From: SAR324 cluster bacterium
GTDB taxonomy: Bacteria > SAR324 > NAC60-12
DNA: 36,377 nt
Assembly (NCBI GenBank): GCA_029245725.1
Contig: JAQWOT010000383.1
Coordinates: forward strand, 1-36,377
Direction: 5' to 3'
Part shown: one piece after another, positions 27,494 through 35,194 of the stretch
How positions within the stretch are numbered: the first letter of the stretch is position 1
How the letters are laid out: every line of letters begins with the position of its first letter
Program-made: the position numbers and the translations under genes
The notes under the pieces: model-generated
What the model saw: the letters and a program-made list of their open reading frames with translations, nothing else
Database searches by the model: none
Told to the model about the DNA's origin: nothing

Positions 27494-29005
27494 ATGTCTT
27501 TTCGACTCAAAACTATTCTCGGAATTGCGCTGATCGAAGCACTGACGCTCTCTATTCTAATTTGGAGTAGCTTGCACTCACTGCGCACGTCTCATGAGCA
27601 GGAATTGCTACGCTCTAGTCATACTGCGGCAGAACTGTTTGCCAGCATGACCAAAGATGCAGCGATTGCCTACGACTTGGCAACGTTAGAGAGTTTTGTG
27701 GAAGACGTACTGCGCAATGAAGGTGTCGTGTATGCGCGGGTCATTGCTCAAGGGCAGGAGTTGGCAGCTGGTGGGGATTCTGCTTTGCTGCTACAAGAGT
27801 TCCAATCTGATGATGGACGTAGTGTGGATGACTTGGCTAACAGTGTCTTCAATGTGGATGCAGAGATTTTTGAAAGTGATGTTTCGTTGGTGCGTGTGGA
27901 ATTAGGTTTTTCCACTACCAAGATTGAGGCAGCAATCAGTGCGGCTCGGAATCGAACCCTAATAATTGCTGCTGTGGAATTATTGTTTGCAGCCATATTG
28001 TCCTTCTTTTTTGGTATTTATCTTTCTGGGCACCTTAAAAGATTTCAGGATGCCTCAGGGCGAATAGCTGCAGGAGACTGGAATCATCGCATTCCAGTAC
28101 GGGGTAGCGATGAATTGCAAGATACAGTGGTTGCTTTTAACCAGATGGCTGAGTCTATGTGCCAAATGGCTATTCAACTAAACAGAGTCCAGCAGCACCT
28201 GGAACATTCCTCACATCAGGTGCAGCAGGAGTCCAGCATACTGGAGAGTACAGGTCGACAGTTAGCAGATCGAGCTTCAGATCAAGCAGCCTCCCTGGAG
28301 GAAATTAGCTCCTCAACTCTGGAACTGAATGCACAGGCCAGTCAAAACTATGAGCTAGCTACTAGGGCCACTAAAGGGAGTGAGCAGATGAGCCGCCAGG
28401 CACAGGTGAGCAGTGAACAGATGCAGCGCTTTTCTACCACAATGGAAGGGCTTGGATCTTCGATAGAGAACGTGACACAGATTACCTCGTTGATCCGTGA
28501 GATTGCTGCACAGACTCGCATGCTGGCAATCAACGCTTCAATTGAAGCAGCACGAGCTGGCGTACATGGAGCTGGTTTTGCGGTAGTAGCACAGGAGGTT
28601 CAAGAGCTAGCAGTACAGACATCAGAGCTAGCTGTAGAGATCACCAAGGTGGTTTCTACAGCTGAAGAGAAAGTGAATTCAGGTCGCAGAGTACTTAGTG
28701 ATACCCGAGAATCATTGAAAGAGATTTTTAAGACAACACAGTCAGTAGCAGAGATGATGCAGATGATCTGTAAGGCTGCCGAGGAGCAGTCTCAGGGAAT
28801 CCGTCAAGTCAATCAATCCTTGGAAGCGTTGAATCAAGTAACGATAGAGAACGTGCGTTATTCAGACATAAATGCGAAGTCTAGCTCGCAGTTGTCTCAG
28901 CAGGCAGACGAGTTACTGGAAGCAACACGTCAACTCCGTTTGCGGGAAGGAGATTCAACCGAATTTAGCATCTCAGAATCATCTGCAACAGAAGAAGAAA
29001 GATGA
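27494..29005 (+). CDS. methyl-accepting chemotaxis protein
   Basis: 503 residues. TM1 is about 7-27. A periplasmic sensor of about 125 residues (28-153) follows, then TM2 about 154-177, HAMP about 178-231, and a cytoplasmic signalling coil. The hairpin tip at about 336-372 (IREIAAQTRMLAINASIEAARAG, then HGAGFAVVAQEVQELA) binds CheA/CheW. It reads QTRML where most have QTNLL. The tail ends SSATEEER, without a CheR-binding pentapeptide. The periplasmic domain fits no family I recognise. The preceding gene encodes a binding protein, suggesting indirect sensing. No che genes are in the window. Confidence 0.93.
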   Translation: MSFRLKTILGIALIEALTLSILIWSSLHSLRTSHEQELLRSSHTAAELFASMTKDAAIAYDLATLESFVEDVLRNEGVVYARVIAQGQELAAGGDSALLLQEFQSDDGRSVDDLANSVFNVDAEIFESDVSLVRVELGFSTTKIEAAISAARNRTLIIAAVELLFAAILSFFFGIYLSGHLKRFQDASGRIAAGDWNHRIPVRGSDELQDTVVAFNQMAESMCQMAIQLNRVQQHLEHSSHQVQQESSILESTGRQLADRASDQAASLEEISSSTLELNAQASQNYELATRATKGSEQMSRQAQVSSEQMQRFSTTMEGLGSSIENVTQITSLIREIAAQTRMLAINASIEAARAGVHGAGFAVVAQEVQELAVQTSELAVEITKVVSTAEEKVNSGRRVLSDTRESLKEIFKTTQSVAEMMQMICKAAEEQSQGIRQVNQSLEALNQVTIENVRYSDINAKSSSQLSQQADELLEATRQLRLREGDSTEFSISESSATEEER

Positions 29006-29010
29006 TTTTT

Positions 29011-29038
29011 TTCAAACAAGAAAACAGTAGTGTAGAAT
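29011..29038 (+). promoter_or_regulatory. candidate promoter before the H-NOX/kinase pair
   Basis: TTCAAA (29011-29016), a 16-base spacer and TAGAAT (29033-29038) preceded by TG. It lies in the 70-base gap after the chemoreceptor. The imperfect dyad AGAATTCTCTGTCAGCAGATTCT overlaps its -10 and could be an operator. The pair may thus have its own promoter as well as read-through from the receptor gene. Confidence 0.35.
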
Positions 29039-29075
29039 TCTCTGTCAGCAGATTCTTATCTTGGAGGAGACACAA

Positions 29076-29633
29076 ATGTACGGTTTAGTGAACAAGGCAG
29101 TGGAAAGCTTGGTTTTGAGTAAATTTGGCCAAGATACATGGGCCATCATCCGTGAGAAGGCGAATATTAGTGGACCCCTCATTTCGATGAAATCCTATGA
29201 TGATCAAGTGACTTATGATTTGGTCGGGGCTTGCGTTGAGGTCTTAGAACTGCCCCTTGAAGATGTACTCCACACGTTTGGTGAGTATTGGGTACTGGAT
29301 GTGGCTGTTGTCAATTATTCGAACCTAATGGATGCCAACGGTATGGGCTTTGTGGAATTTGTAAAAAATCTAGATCAAATGCATTCCCGAATTCAAATGA
29401 CCTTCAACAACCTGAATCCACCATCCTTTCAGTGCCAGGAACTCGACGCTGAAACCATCAAGATCTCCTACTTCTCAGAGCGACCAGGCCTCACTCATTT
29501 TGTAGTCGGGCTGCTTTCGGGACTTGGCAAGCACTTCCAGGAAGACATCAATATCGAAATCCTTGCTACCAAGGCAGATGGTGCAGCGAACGATGACTTC
29601 AAAGTAACCCATCATCCAATTAGCAACTCTTAA
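29076..29633 (+). CDS. H-NOX (heme-nitric oxide/oxygen binding) protein
   Basis: A 185-residue stand-alone heme sensor, homologous to the heme domain of animal soluble guanylate cyclase. It begins MYGLVNKAVE. The proximal heme ligand is H103 in LDQMHSRI and the heme-propionate motif YxSxR is Y132, S134 and R136 (YFSER). PPSFQC (115-120) and GLTHFVVGLLSGLG (138-151) also match guanylate-cyclase-type heme domains. Aligning through VVGLL places F142 where O2-binding relatives have a distal tyrosine, so an NO rather than O2 sensor is expected. Start ATG has GGAGGAG 6 bases upstream. The stop overlaps the kinase start by one base (TAATG), so the two are surely co-translated and probably partners. 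Confidence 0.93.
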   Translation: MYGLVNKAVESLVLSKFGQDTWAIIREKANISGPLISMKSYDDQVTYDLVGACVEVLELPLEDVLHTFGEYWVLDVAVVNYSNLMDANGMGFVEFVKNLDQMHSRIQMTFNNLNPPSFQCQELDAETIKISYFSERPGLTHFVVGLLSGLGKHFQEDINIEILATKADGAANDDFKVTHHPISNS

Positions 29634-32110
29634 TGCCTTCCACTTCCAGCGATCGTCAGATCAGCTTTGAGCAATTAGAAATCATCTGTCCATTTCATCT
29701 CCTGATTGGAGAAGATTTTCGCATTGCGCAGTTGTCGCATCTTCTCAAGAGACTCTGGCCCAAGTTGTCTGAGAATAGCTTGCTTCAGGATGTTATAGTT
29801 ATTGTTCGACCCTCAGGTGTCCAATCTGTAGCGCAGTTGGTTCAATTGACGGGGATGGTCATTCACCTCAGTATCCGCTCTCATCCTTCGCTGATCCTCC
29901 GCGGTCAAATCATCAAGCTCGATTCACAGTGGCTGTTTGTGGGGACTCCCAAGATTTCTTCTGTGAAAGAGATGACTGCTCTGGGGTTGGAACTCAGTGA
30001 TTTGCCGTTGCACGATAGCGGGGGTGATTTTCTGATGGCTATGGAAACCAGTCAGTCGCTTCTCAAAGAGTCGATGCAATTCGCAGAAGAACTTCAGGTT
30101 GCTCTTGAAAAAGAGAAAGAAACTCAGATGGAACTGCGCAAAGCCAAGGAAGCCGCTGAAGCCGCAAACGAAGCGAAAAATCAGATCATGGCGAACACTT
30201 CACATGAGTTGCGTACGCCACTGCATGGGATCATTAACCTTGCTGACTTGATTCGGATAGGAGCTTCAGGAGCGGTGTCTCCTCAGGCAGTCCAAGATTT
30301 GGAAGTGATCATCAGTAGTGCCCATCGGCTGACGTCGCTGGTCAACGATATCCTGGACTTCTCCAAGTTGCAGAAGCAACAGCTTGAACTGAAACTCAAA
30401 CCTGTAGATCTATTACAGCTTGGTGAGACCAGCCTGGCCTTACTGAAGCCACTCCTGGTAGATAAACCACTAAAGCTACACCACACCTTGCCCAAGGATC
30501 TACCACTTGTTGAAGGGGACGGAGATCGCCTTCAGCAGATCCTGCTCAACCTGTTGGGAAATGCTCTTAAGTTCACGGAGGGCGGAGAAGTCATACTGAG
30601 CGCAATAGTTCAAAATGGTTGGATTGAATTGGCTGTTGCCGATACAGGGATTGGTATACCCCAAGACAAGCAGGAAAGAATTTTTGATGCTTTTGAGCAA
30701 GGAGACGCCTCCACAGAGCGTACCCATGGAGGTACTGGCCTTGGGTTGAGCGTGGCGAAACAACTGATCGAACTCCATGGCGGACGCATCTGGCTGGAAT
30801 CAGTAGTTGGTCAGGGTTCTGTGTTTCGGTTCACCCTGCCATGTTCTTCGGCATCAGAAGTGGAGCGTAAAGAACCTGTTGCAGGAAAAAAAGCTAACAC
30901 CGCCAAAGCACTACCTGTTGCAGTGGCTGCACCCGTTGTCGAGGAAGAACTCGGATCAGAGCCAAATGTGGATCTCCTCGTCGATGATCCAAGTGAAGTT
31001 ACGATTTTGGTGGTAGATGATGAGCCGATCAACCGACAGGTGCTGCGGAACCAGCTAGAAATGGTTGGCTACCGGGTCGAGGTGGCAATTGATGGTCTGC
31101 AGGGCTTGGAACTTCTAGAAAAGTTAAGCCCACAGGTGATTTTATTGGATGTGATGATGCCACGTCTCTCTGGATACCAAACCTGCTATCGGATTCGTCA
31201 GAAATACAGCGCTAGTGAACTGCCGATCATCCTGCTGACAGCCAAGGATCAGCCAGAGGACACTGTAAGAGGCTTCCAGCATGGTGCTAACGACTACCTG
31301 ACCAAACCTTTTTCTAGGGAAGAATTGCTTATTCGTGTCCGATTCCACCTGAAGCTGAGCAAGGCAACTTCTGAGGTATACCGAATGATGGACGACCTGC
31401 GAGGCATGCAGAACCAGCTGATTCAGTCAGCTAAGTTAGCAGCTGTTGGTGAGATGACCTCAGGCATTGCCCATGAACTGAAGACACCCTTGGCAGGCAT
31501 CAGCACAATTCTCAGTGGAGTCGAACTAGCAAAGCAGCTTCACCAGGAGATTGATATGGATGCTACCTGTGGCCGAGTCAATCTGTTGGTGAAACGCTGT
31601 AGTGCCATCATTGAACACATGCGTAATTACAGCCGACGTACAGAAGAAACACATTCGCAAACCCAGATCATCAATCAGCTACTGAAGAATACCTTGCTGC
31701 TGGTAGAACCACAACTCAAACGAATTGGCGGCAAACTAGAGCTTAATCTTGGGCATGATCTTCCCTTTGTGGTGGGCAATGACATCCAGTTGGAGCAGGT
31801 CTTCATCAACCTCTGCAACAACGCTTGTGATGCAATGGAGCAGAGTGAAGAGCAGATTCTCACCATCCAGAGTATGGCAGTAGGAGATGAAGTAGTGGTT
31901 CGGGTGAGTGACACGGGAACTGGAATGCGACCAGAGGTGCAGGAACGAATCTTCGAGTCTTTCTTCACCACCAAGTCTTCAGCAAAGGGCACTGGCTTGG
32001 GGATGTCGATCAGCCAGAACATCGTGGAGCAGCACAAAGGACAGATCCGATTCAACAGTGAGCTTGGAAGGGGAACTACCTTCGAGATTTACTTGCCAGT
32101 AGCCAGTTGA
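29633..32110 (+). CDS. HNOBA-domain hybrid sensor kinase with two kinase cores
   Basis: 825 residues, no membrane segment. Residues 15-140 are an HNOBA domain (H-NOX-associated, as in soluble guanylate cyclase), ending in LRGQIIKL, LFVGTPKISS and LSDLPLHD; a signalling helix follows (145-185). The first HisKA has H191 (MANTSHELRTPLHG). The first HATPase has N-box N306/N310, G1 DTGIG from D337 and a GGTGLGL lid. After a linker comes a REC domain (456-575) with D462/D463, phosphoacceptor D506 and K558. A second HisKA has H614 (IAHELKTPLAG). A second HATPase has NLCNNA at 726-731, DTGTG from D760 and KGTGLGM, and ends at the C-terminus. Both cores look intact. No separate response regulator lies downstream. 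Expected input is the adjacent H-NOX protein. Confidence 0.93.
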   Translation: MPSTSSDRQISFEQLEIICPFHLLIGEDFRIAQLSHLLKRLWPKLSENSLLQDVIVIVRPSGVQSVAQLVQLTGMVIHLSIRSHPSLILRGQIIKLDSQWLFVGTPKISSVKEMTALGLELSDLPLHDSGGDFLMAMETSQSLLKESMQFAEELQVALEKEKETQMELRKAKEAAEAANEAKNQIMANTSHELRTPLHGIINLADLIRIGASGAVSPQAVQDLEVIISSAHRLTSLVNDILDFSKLQKQQLELKLKPVDLLQLGETSLALLKPLLVDKPLKLHHTLPKDLPLVEGDGDRLQQILLNLLGNALKFTEGGEVILSAIVQNGWIELAVADTGIGIPQDKQERIFDAFEQGDASTERTHGGTGLGLSVAKQLIELHGGRIWLESVVGQGSVFRFTLPCSSASEVERKEPVAGKKANTAKALPVAVAAPVVEEELGSEPNVDLLVDDPSEVTILVVDDEPINRQVLRNQLEMVGYRVEVAIDGLQGLELLEKLSPQVILLDVMMPRLSGYQTCYRIRQKYSASELPIILLTAKDQPEDTVRGFQHGANDYLTKPFSREELLIRVRFHLKLSKATSEVYRMMDDLRGMQNQLIQSAKLAAVGEMTSGIAHELKTPLAGISTILSGVELAKQLHQEIDMDATCGRVNLLVKRCSAIIEHMRNYSRRTEETHSQTQIINQLLKNTLLLVEPQLKRIGGKLELNLGHDLPFVVGNDIQLEQVFINLCNNACDAMEQSEEQILTIQSMAVGDEVVVRVSDTGTGMRPEVQERIFESFFTTKSSAKGTGLGMSISQNIVEQHKGQIRFNSELGRGTTFEIYLPVAS

Positions 32111-32133
32111 TAAGAATCACTTATAAAGTTTTT
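32110..32133 (+). terminator. weak hairpin with T run after the kinase gene
   Basis: ATAAG (32110-32114) and CTTAT (32120-32124) form a short AT-rich stem, followed by AAAG and TTTTT. The position, directly after the stop, fits a terminator, but the stem is weak. The 227 bases between the convergent kinase and PAS genes hold no other clear feature. Confidence 0.3.
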
Positions 32134-32337
32134 GAGCTGATGGTTAGATTGAAGGTACCAGCGTTCAGGGCAGTTTGTCCCAAAATCAGTTAGATAAAGA
32201 GATTGAGGGGTTTGCGTATCCGGTGTGTTTGATTAGGTAGGTTGCCTTGAGATTATTGTTGATTCAGTCTCTTCAGTTAGTTTGAATTCAGTACGGCATC
32301 TAGTCACTTTTTCTAAATTTTACGTACTCTTCATTTT

Positions 32338-32727
32338 TTATGCTGGACCACAGTCTGTCGTTGCCCCCCGTAATCCAATCAAATTATTCTCCCCATCTTC
32401 CACACGTTGCACAAGTACTCGTTGCTTGTGGACAATTCCAGTGTCTTGCTTGATGATTCGGAATTCTAGCAAGAATTTTTCAGGCCCTTGTGTCTGAAGA
32501 ATCTCCAGTCGCTTCTGCTCACAATACGGCTGATCGTCCAGAAGTACGTAATTGAACAGAAAGTCCTCGTAGCTTGGTGGTTTCTCTTTGCTAATTCCAT
32601 AAATCTCATAATTTTTCTCACTCATCTCCGTGAACGTCATGGCCTTCAGGTCAAGATACCAGGTTCCAGTAGCGGTTAGGTCCTCGAGTAGGTCAACGTG
32701 ATCTGGATTTTTTTTGACGTGCTCCAT
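32338..32727 (-). CDS. small stand-alone PAS-domain protein
   Basis: 129 residues, essentially a single PAS fold of the PAS_3 type. The first strand region TGTWYLDLKAMTFTEMSEKNYEIYG and the middle YEDFLFNYVLLDDQP correspond to the usual W-x-x-D and F-x-x-x-V-H-P-D-D segments (here VLLDDQP). The C-terminal strands include EFRIIKQDTG and a final LIGLRGATTD. There is no output domain. The start is at 32727 with GGAG 8 bases upstream; a longer frame reaches 32778. It is convergent with the H-NOX kinase and could be a third sensor module of that system, though there is no direct proof. The upstream region carries paired repeats. Confidence 0.75.
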   Translation of the reverse strand: MEHVKKNPDHVDLLEDLTATGTWYLDLKAMTFTEMSEKNYEIYGISKEKPPSYEDFLFNYVLLDDQPYCEQKRLEILQTQGPEKFLLEFRIIKQDTGIVHKQRVLVQRVEDGENNLIGLRGATTDCGPA

Positions 32728-32746
32728 CCTCTTTGCTCCAGTTTTT

Positions 32747-32858
32747 GTTTCAAGGTTGTGACTTAAAAAAGTGGTCAACTTAGTTTAAAAAAGTGGATTA
32801 AGTGAAGATTAAACTGTAAATTTGCAGTTTTTCTTTATTTTAGTTTCAAAGTTGTGAC
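32747..32858. repeat. two interleaved direct-repeat pairs upstream of the PAS gene
   Basis: GTTTCAAGGTTGTGAC (32747-32762) recurs as GTTTCAAAGTTGTGAC (32843-32858), one mismatch, 96 bases apart. Between them TTAAAAAAGTGG occurs at 32763-32774 and 32785-32796, exactly 22 bases apart, about two helical turns. They lie 20-130 bases upstream of the PAS start. They may be operator sites or the end of a decayed mobile element; AAAAGTGG repeats occur in some IS21-family ends. Confidence 0.5.
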
Positions 32859-33552
32859 AAAATCTGAATAAATCATACTTTATAAATAAGTAAATTTATC
32901 TAAATAGTTGAATTTTTATGAATTATTTTTTTAATCTGTCATAAAAATATTTGACATCAATATTTGGATTTGATAGTCATTTGTAGACTTTTACTGTGCA
33001 AAATAATTGCCTAAATGAGTAATATCGGAAATCTCATGGGATGAAGACAGCAGAAGCACAATTAACTAGTAGGATGGGATTTTTGGACTGATATAAGAAT
33101 TGTCGAAGGTGGTTGAAAGCCCCGCACCCGGAGAGTTTGGCGACGCAACGGATGCGAAGGCTCAGGACAACATGACATTCCACAGGAATGACAGTTGAAC
33201 ATATAATATATGAGAATCCTGCCGGTTTTTCCACCAATTTCTGTATACATTCCTGTCAGTTGCCTGGGTAGTTTTTAAAGCCCTCGTAAATTTCTTGGCA
33301 AGTATCCACTTTGATCATCCTCCTTTGCTTCAGTCTAACTATTCTGAGTAGTGAACAGCTTGGTGTTTCAGAAGAAAGACCGCTGATTTAAGTCTGAGAA
33401 GCCTCCGATTTTGATGCTGACGTTTTCACATTTTGTGGCCTAGATCTGCCCACGTGGTTGACTGCAGCCATTCTACTGCAGCTTTCTGAATTGCGTTAGC
33501 TGCTCAGAGAACATGGATGTTGGTTTTCTCCACCTATCCGAAAAAAGACACT
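32859..33552. other. gene-free stretch with a GC-richer island
   Basis: Very AT-rich to about 33050 with no ORF. From 33060 to 33250 the composition becomes more balanced (CCCCGCACCCGGAGAG). This part holds the hairpins CATTCC-ACA-GGAATG (33176-33190) and CGCA-ACGGA-TGCG (33145-33157), but only short frames with stops in every direction. From 33250 to 33552 there is nothing clear except the promoter region of the lipoprotein gene. The island may be a structured RNA or a decayed gene. Confidence 0.4.
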
Positions 33553-34980
33553 ATGACTTACGTTAAACTATTCTTCTCGACTAAACTAAAATCAATAGGA
33601 CTGCTCTTTACGATACTTGTTGGTGGGGCCTGGATACTTGGCTCCTGTTCTCCACCCTGTGGCGATGGTGATCCCTATGGAAACATGGAAGAGTGCTCAG
33701 TCACCACTGATACAACCTCCAGTGGGGGAGGCTCTGGTGGTAGTACTGGAGGAAGTTCTGGGGGTGCCCCAGCAACCAACTCTATTACAAATGTGAGTCG
33801 CCTTCAGACTAGCTACAATGCATCACAGAACGGTGTCTCTGGATATGTTCTGGATAATGGAAGTGTCGTGATTTGGGGGAGATATTCCCTTAGCAATATC
33901 GATGACTGGAAGATCGTTGATAATCTGACAAACGTTACCCAAATTTCAGTCGTTAGCTATGCCAACTTGGCTACTAGCGGTAATTCTTATCACCAATGTG
34001 CAGTGCGTGCTGATAAGACTTCTATCTGCTGGGGGAGAGGAACCAAAGGTGAACTAGGAGACAACCTAACAACAGATTGTGGACTTGGGAGCAACAGTGA
34101 CAACTACCAACCCACTGCCTGTGCAGTTCCTATCTTCGACACAGCAGGAGCCACGAGCAATCTGAAGAAGGTCCAAGTAGGACCCGGATACACGATCTGG
34201 CTGGATCATGATGGGAATGTATACTCTGCAGGAGAGTGTGAATCTGGAAAATTGGGAACAAACTGCAGCTCTAATCAAGCCTATGGAATCAAAGTGAATG
34301 GCATCAGTAACGTCTCGGATATAATGGTTGTTGAAAACAGAGTCTGTGCTCACAAGCAAGATGACACTCTCTGGTGCTGGGGAGAAAACAGCAGCAACGA
34401 AATCACTTCAGCCAACACTAATGATGTCCAAGCTCCGTTACAAATCGCAAGTAGTGTCAAAAGCTTTGCTATGGGTTCAAATAATATTGGAATGGTCTAT
34501 GACAACAATACTGTTTTCTGTACAGATAATTTTCGTCAGTCAGTAGACCAATGTACTACCAAATTTGCACCATACACTGCAATCAAGCAGATTTATTTTG
34601 CTTCCGGGGTAGTGGGATTACTACTAGACAATGGCAGTCAAGTTTCTTGGGGCTATGATTACCATGGGCACATGGCATACCGATCAGGAGGTTCTCCTCA
34701 AAATAACTACACGGTCACGCATGGGCAAATCTATGAAAACAGTGCTTTCTCATTAGCTGATAACATTTCCTTCATAACTAGCAGCTCGGGGGGGACTGTA
34801 CATGCTATCATGGATAACGGTAGCGTGATTGGTGTGGGGAATAACGAAGACAGACAACTAGGGCCAACCAACGCCAATGTTCAATGTTCTTGGAATGGAG
34901 GCACTATGGGAACGGTGGGCGATAACAGATCGACCTGTGATCACTTCACTTACATTGGACTCTCTCCCACAGGATTTTAA
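33553..34980 (+). CDS. RCC1-repeat lipoprotein
   Basis: 475 residues from the ATG at 33553 (an in-frame ATG at 33517 is less fitting for a signal peptide). The signal peptide ends in the lipobox LGSC with C32 as the lipidated residue. A GGGSGGSTGGSSGG linker follows at about 55-75, then a beta-propeller of RCC1-like repeats. Each blade carries phrases such as SGYVLDNGSVVIWGR, HQCAVRADKTSICWGRGTKGELGD, VCAHKQDDTLWCWGEN, GLLLDNGSQVSWGYD and HAIMDNGSVIGVGN. The blades are irregular and fewer than the canonical seven may be intact. Many cysteines suggest disulfides outside the cytoplasm. Such propellers are usually protein-binding; the target is unknown. No partner gene is evident. Confidence 0.85.
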   Translation: MTYVKLFFSTKLKSIGLLFTILVGGAWILGSCSPPCGDGDPYGNMEECSVTTDTTSSGGGSGGSTGGSSGGAPATNSITNVSRLQTSYNASQNGVSGYVLDNGSVVIWGRYSLSNIDDWKIVDNLTNVTQISVVSYANLATSGNSYHQCAVRADKTSICWGRGTKGELGDNLTTDCGLGSNSDNYQPTACAVPIFDTAGATSNLKKVQVGPGYTIWLDHDGNVYSAGECESGKLGTNCSSNQAYGIKVNGISNVSDIMVVENRVCAHKQDDTLWCWGENSSNEITSANTNDVQAPLQIASSVKSFAMGSNNIGMVYDNNTVFCTDNFRQSVDQCTTKFAPYTAIKQIYFASGVVGLLLDNGSQVSWGYDYHGHMAYRSGGSPQNNYTVTHGQIYENSAFSLADNISFITSSSGGTVHAIMDNGSVIGVGNNEDRQLGPTNANVQCSWNGGTMGTVGDNRSTCDHFTYIGLSPTGF

Positions 34981-35062
34981 TCATGTCTGTTAAGACTTTT
35001 TCTTGTAAGGGCAAAAAATTTACGAAAGAAGGATTAGGACGCAAACCATTAACCCATAGGTT

Positions 35063-35194
35063 ATGATGAACAAGCATGTTCCTACAAAGAAAACAGATAC
35101 ACTTCATGCAGAACTGCCACCTGTATTGGTTCTGGTTGCGGTTGGTACCGCAATGGCCATGTTCCTATTCTTTGCTCTCTTCGGACAGGTGTGA
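35063..35194 (+). CDS. 43-residue single-pass membrane protein
   Basis: A short frame from ATG 35063 (or 35066) to TGA 35192-35194. A charged N-terminal part (MMNKHVPTKKTDTLHAELPP) is followed by one strongly hydrophobic helix (VLVLVAVGTAMAMFLFFALFG). AGG lies just upstream. The clean split into polar head and membrane helix is unusual for chance. It lies 82 bases after the RCC1 lipoprotein stop. The function is not known; small single-helix subunits of membrane complexes have this form. Confidence 0.5.
   Translation: MMNKHVPTKKTDTLHAELPPVLVLVAVGTAMAMFLFFALFGQV

Noticed and set aside
33034-33250. Short overlapping minus-strand frames in the GC-richer island (33034-33237, 33062-33250)
   Set aside because: No start with a ribosome site, odd composition, and the frames contradict one another; treated as non-coding.
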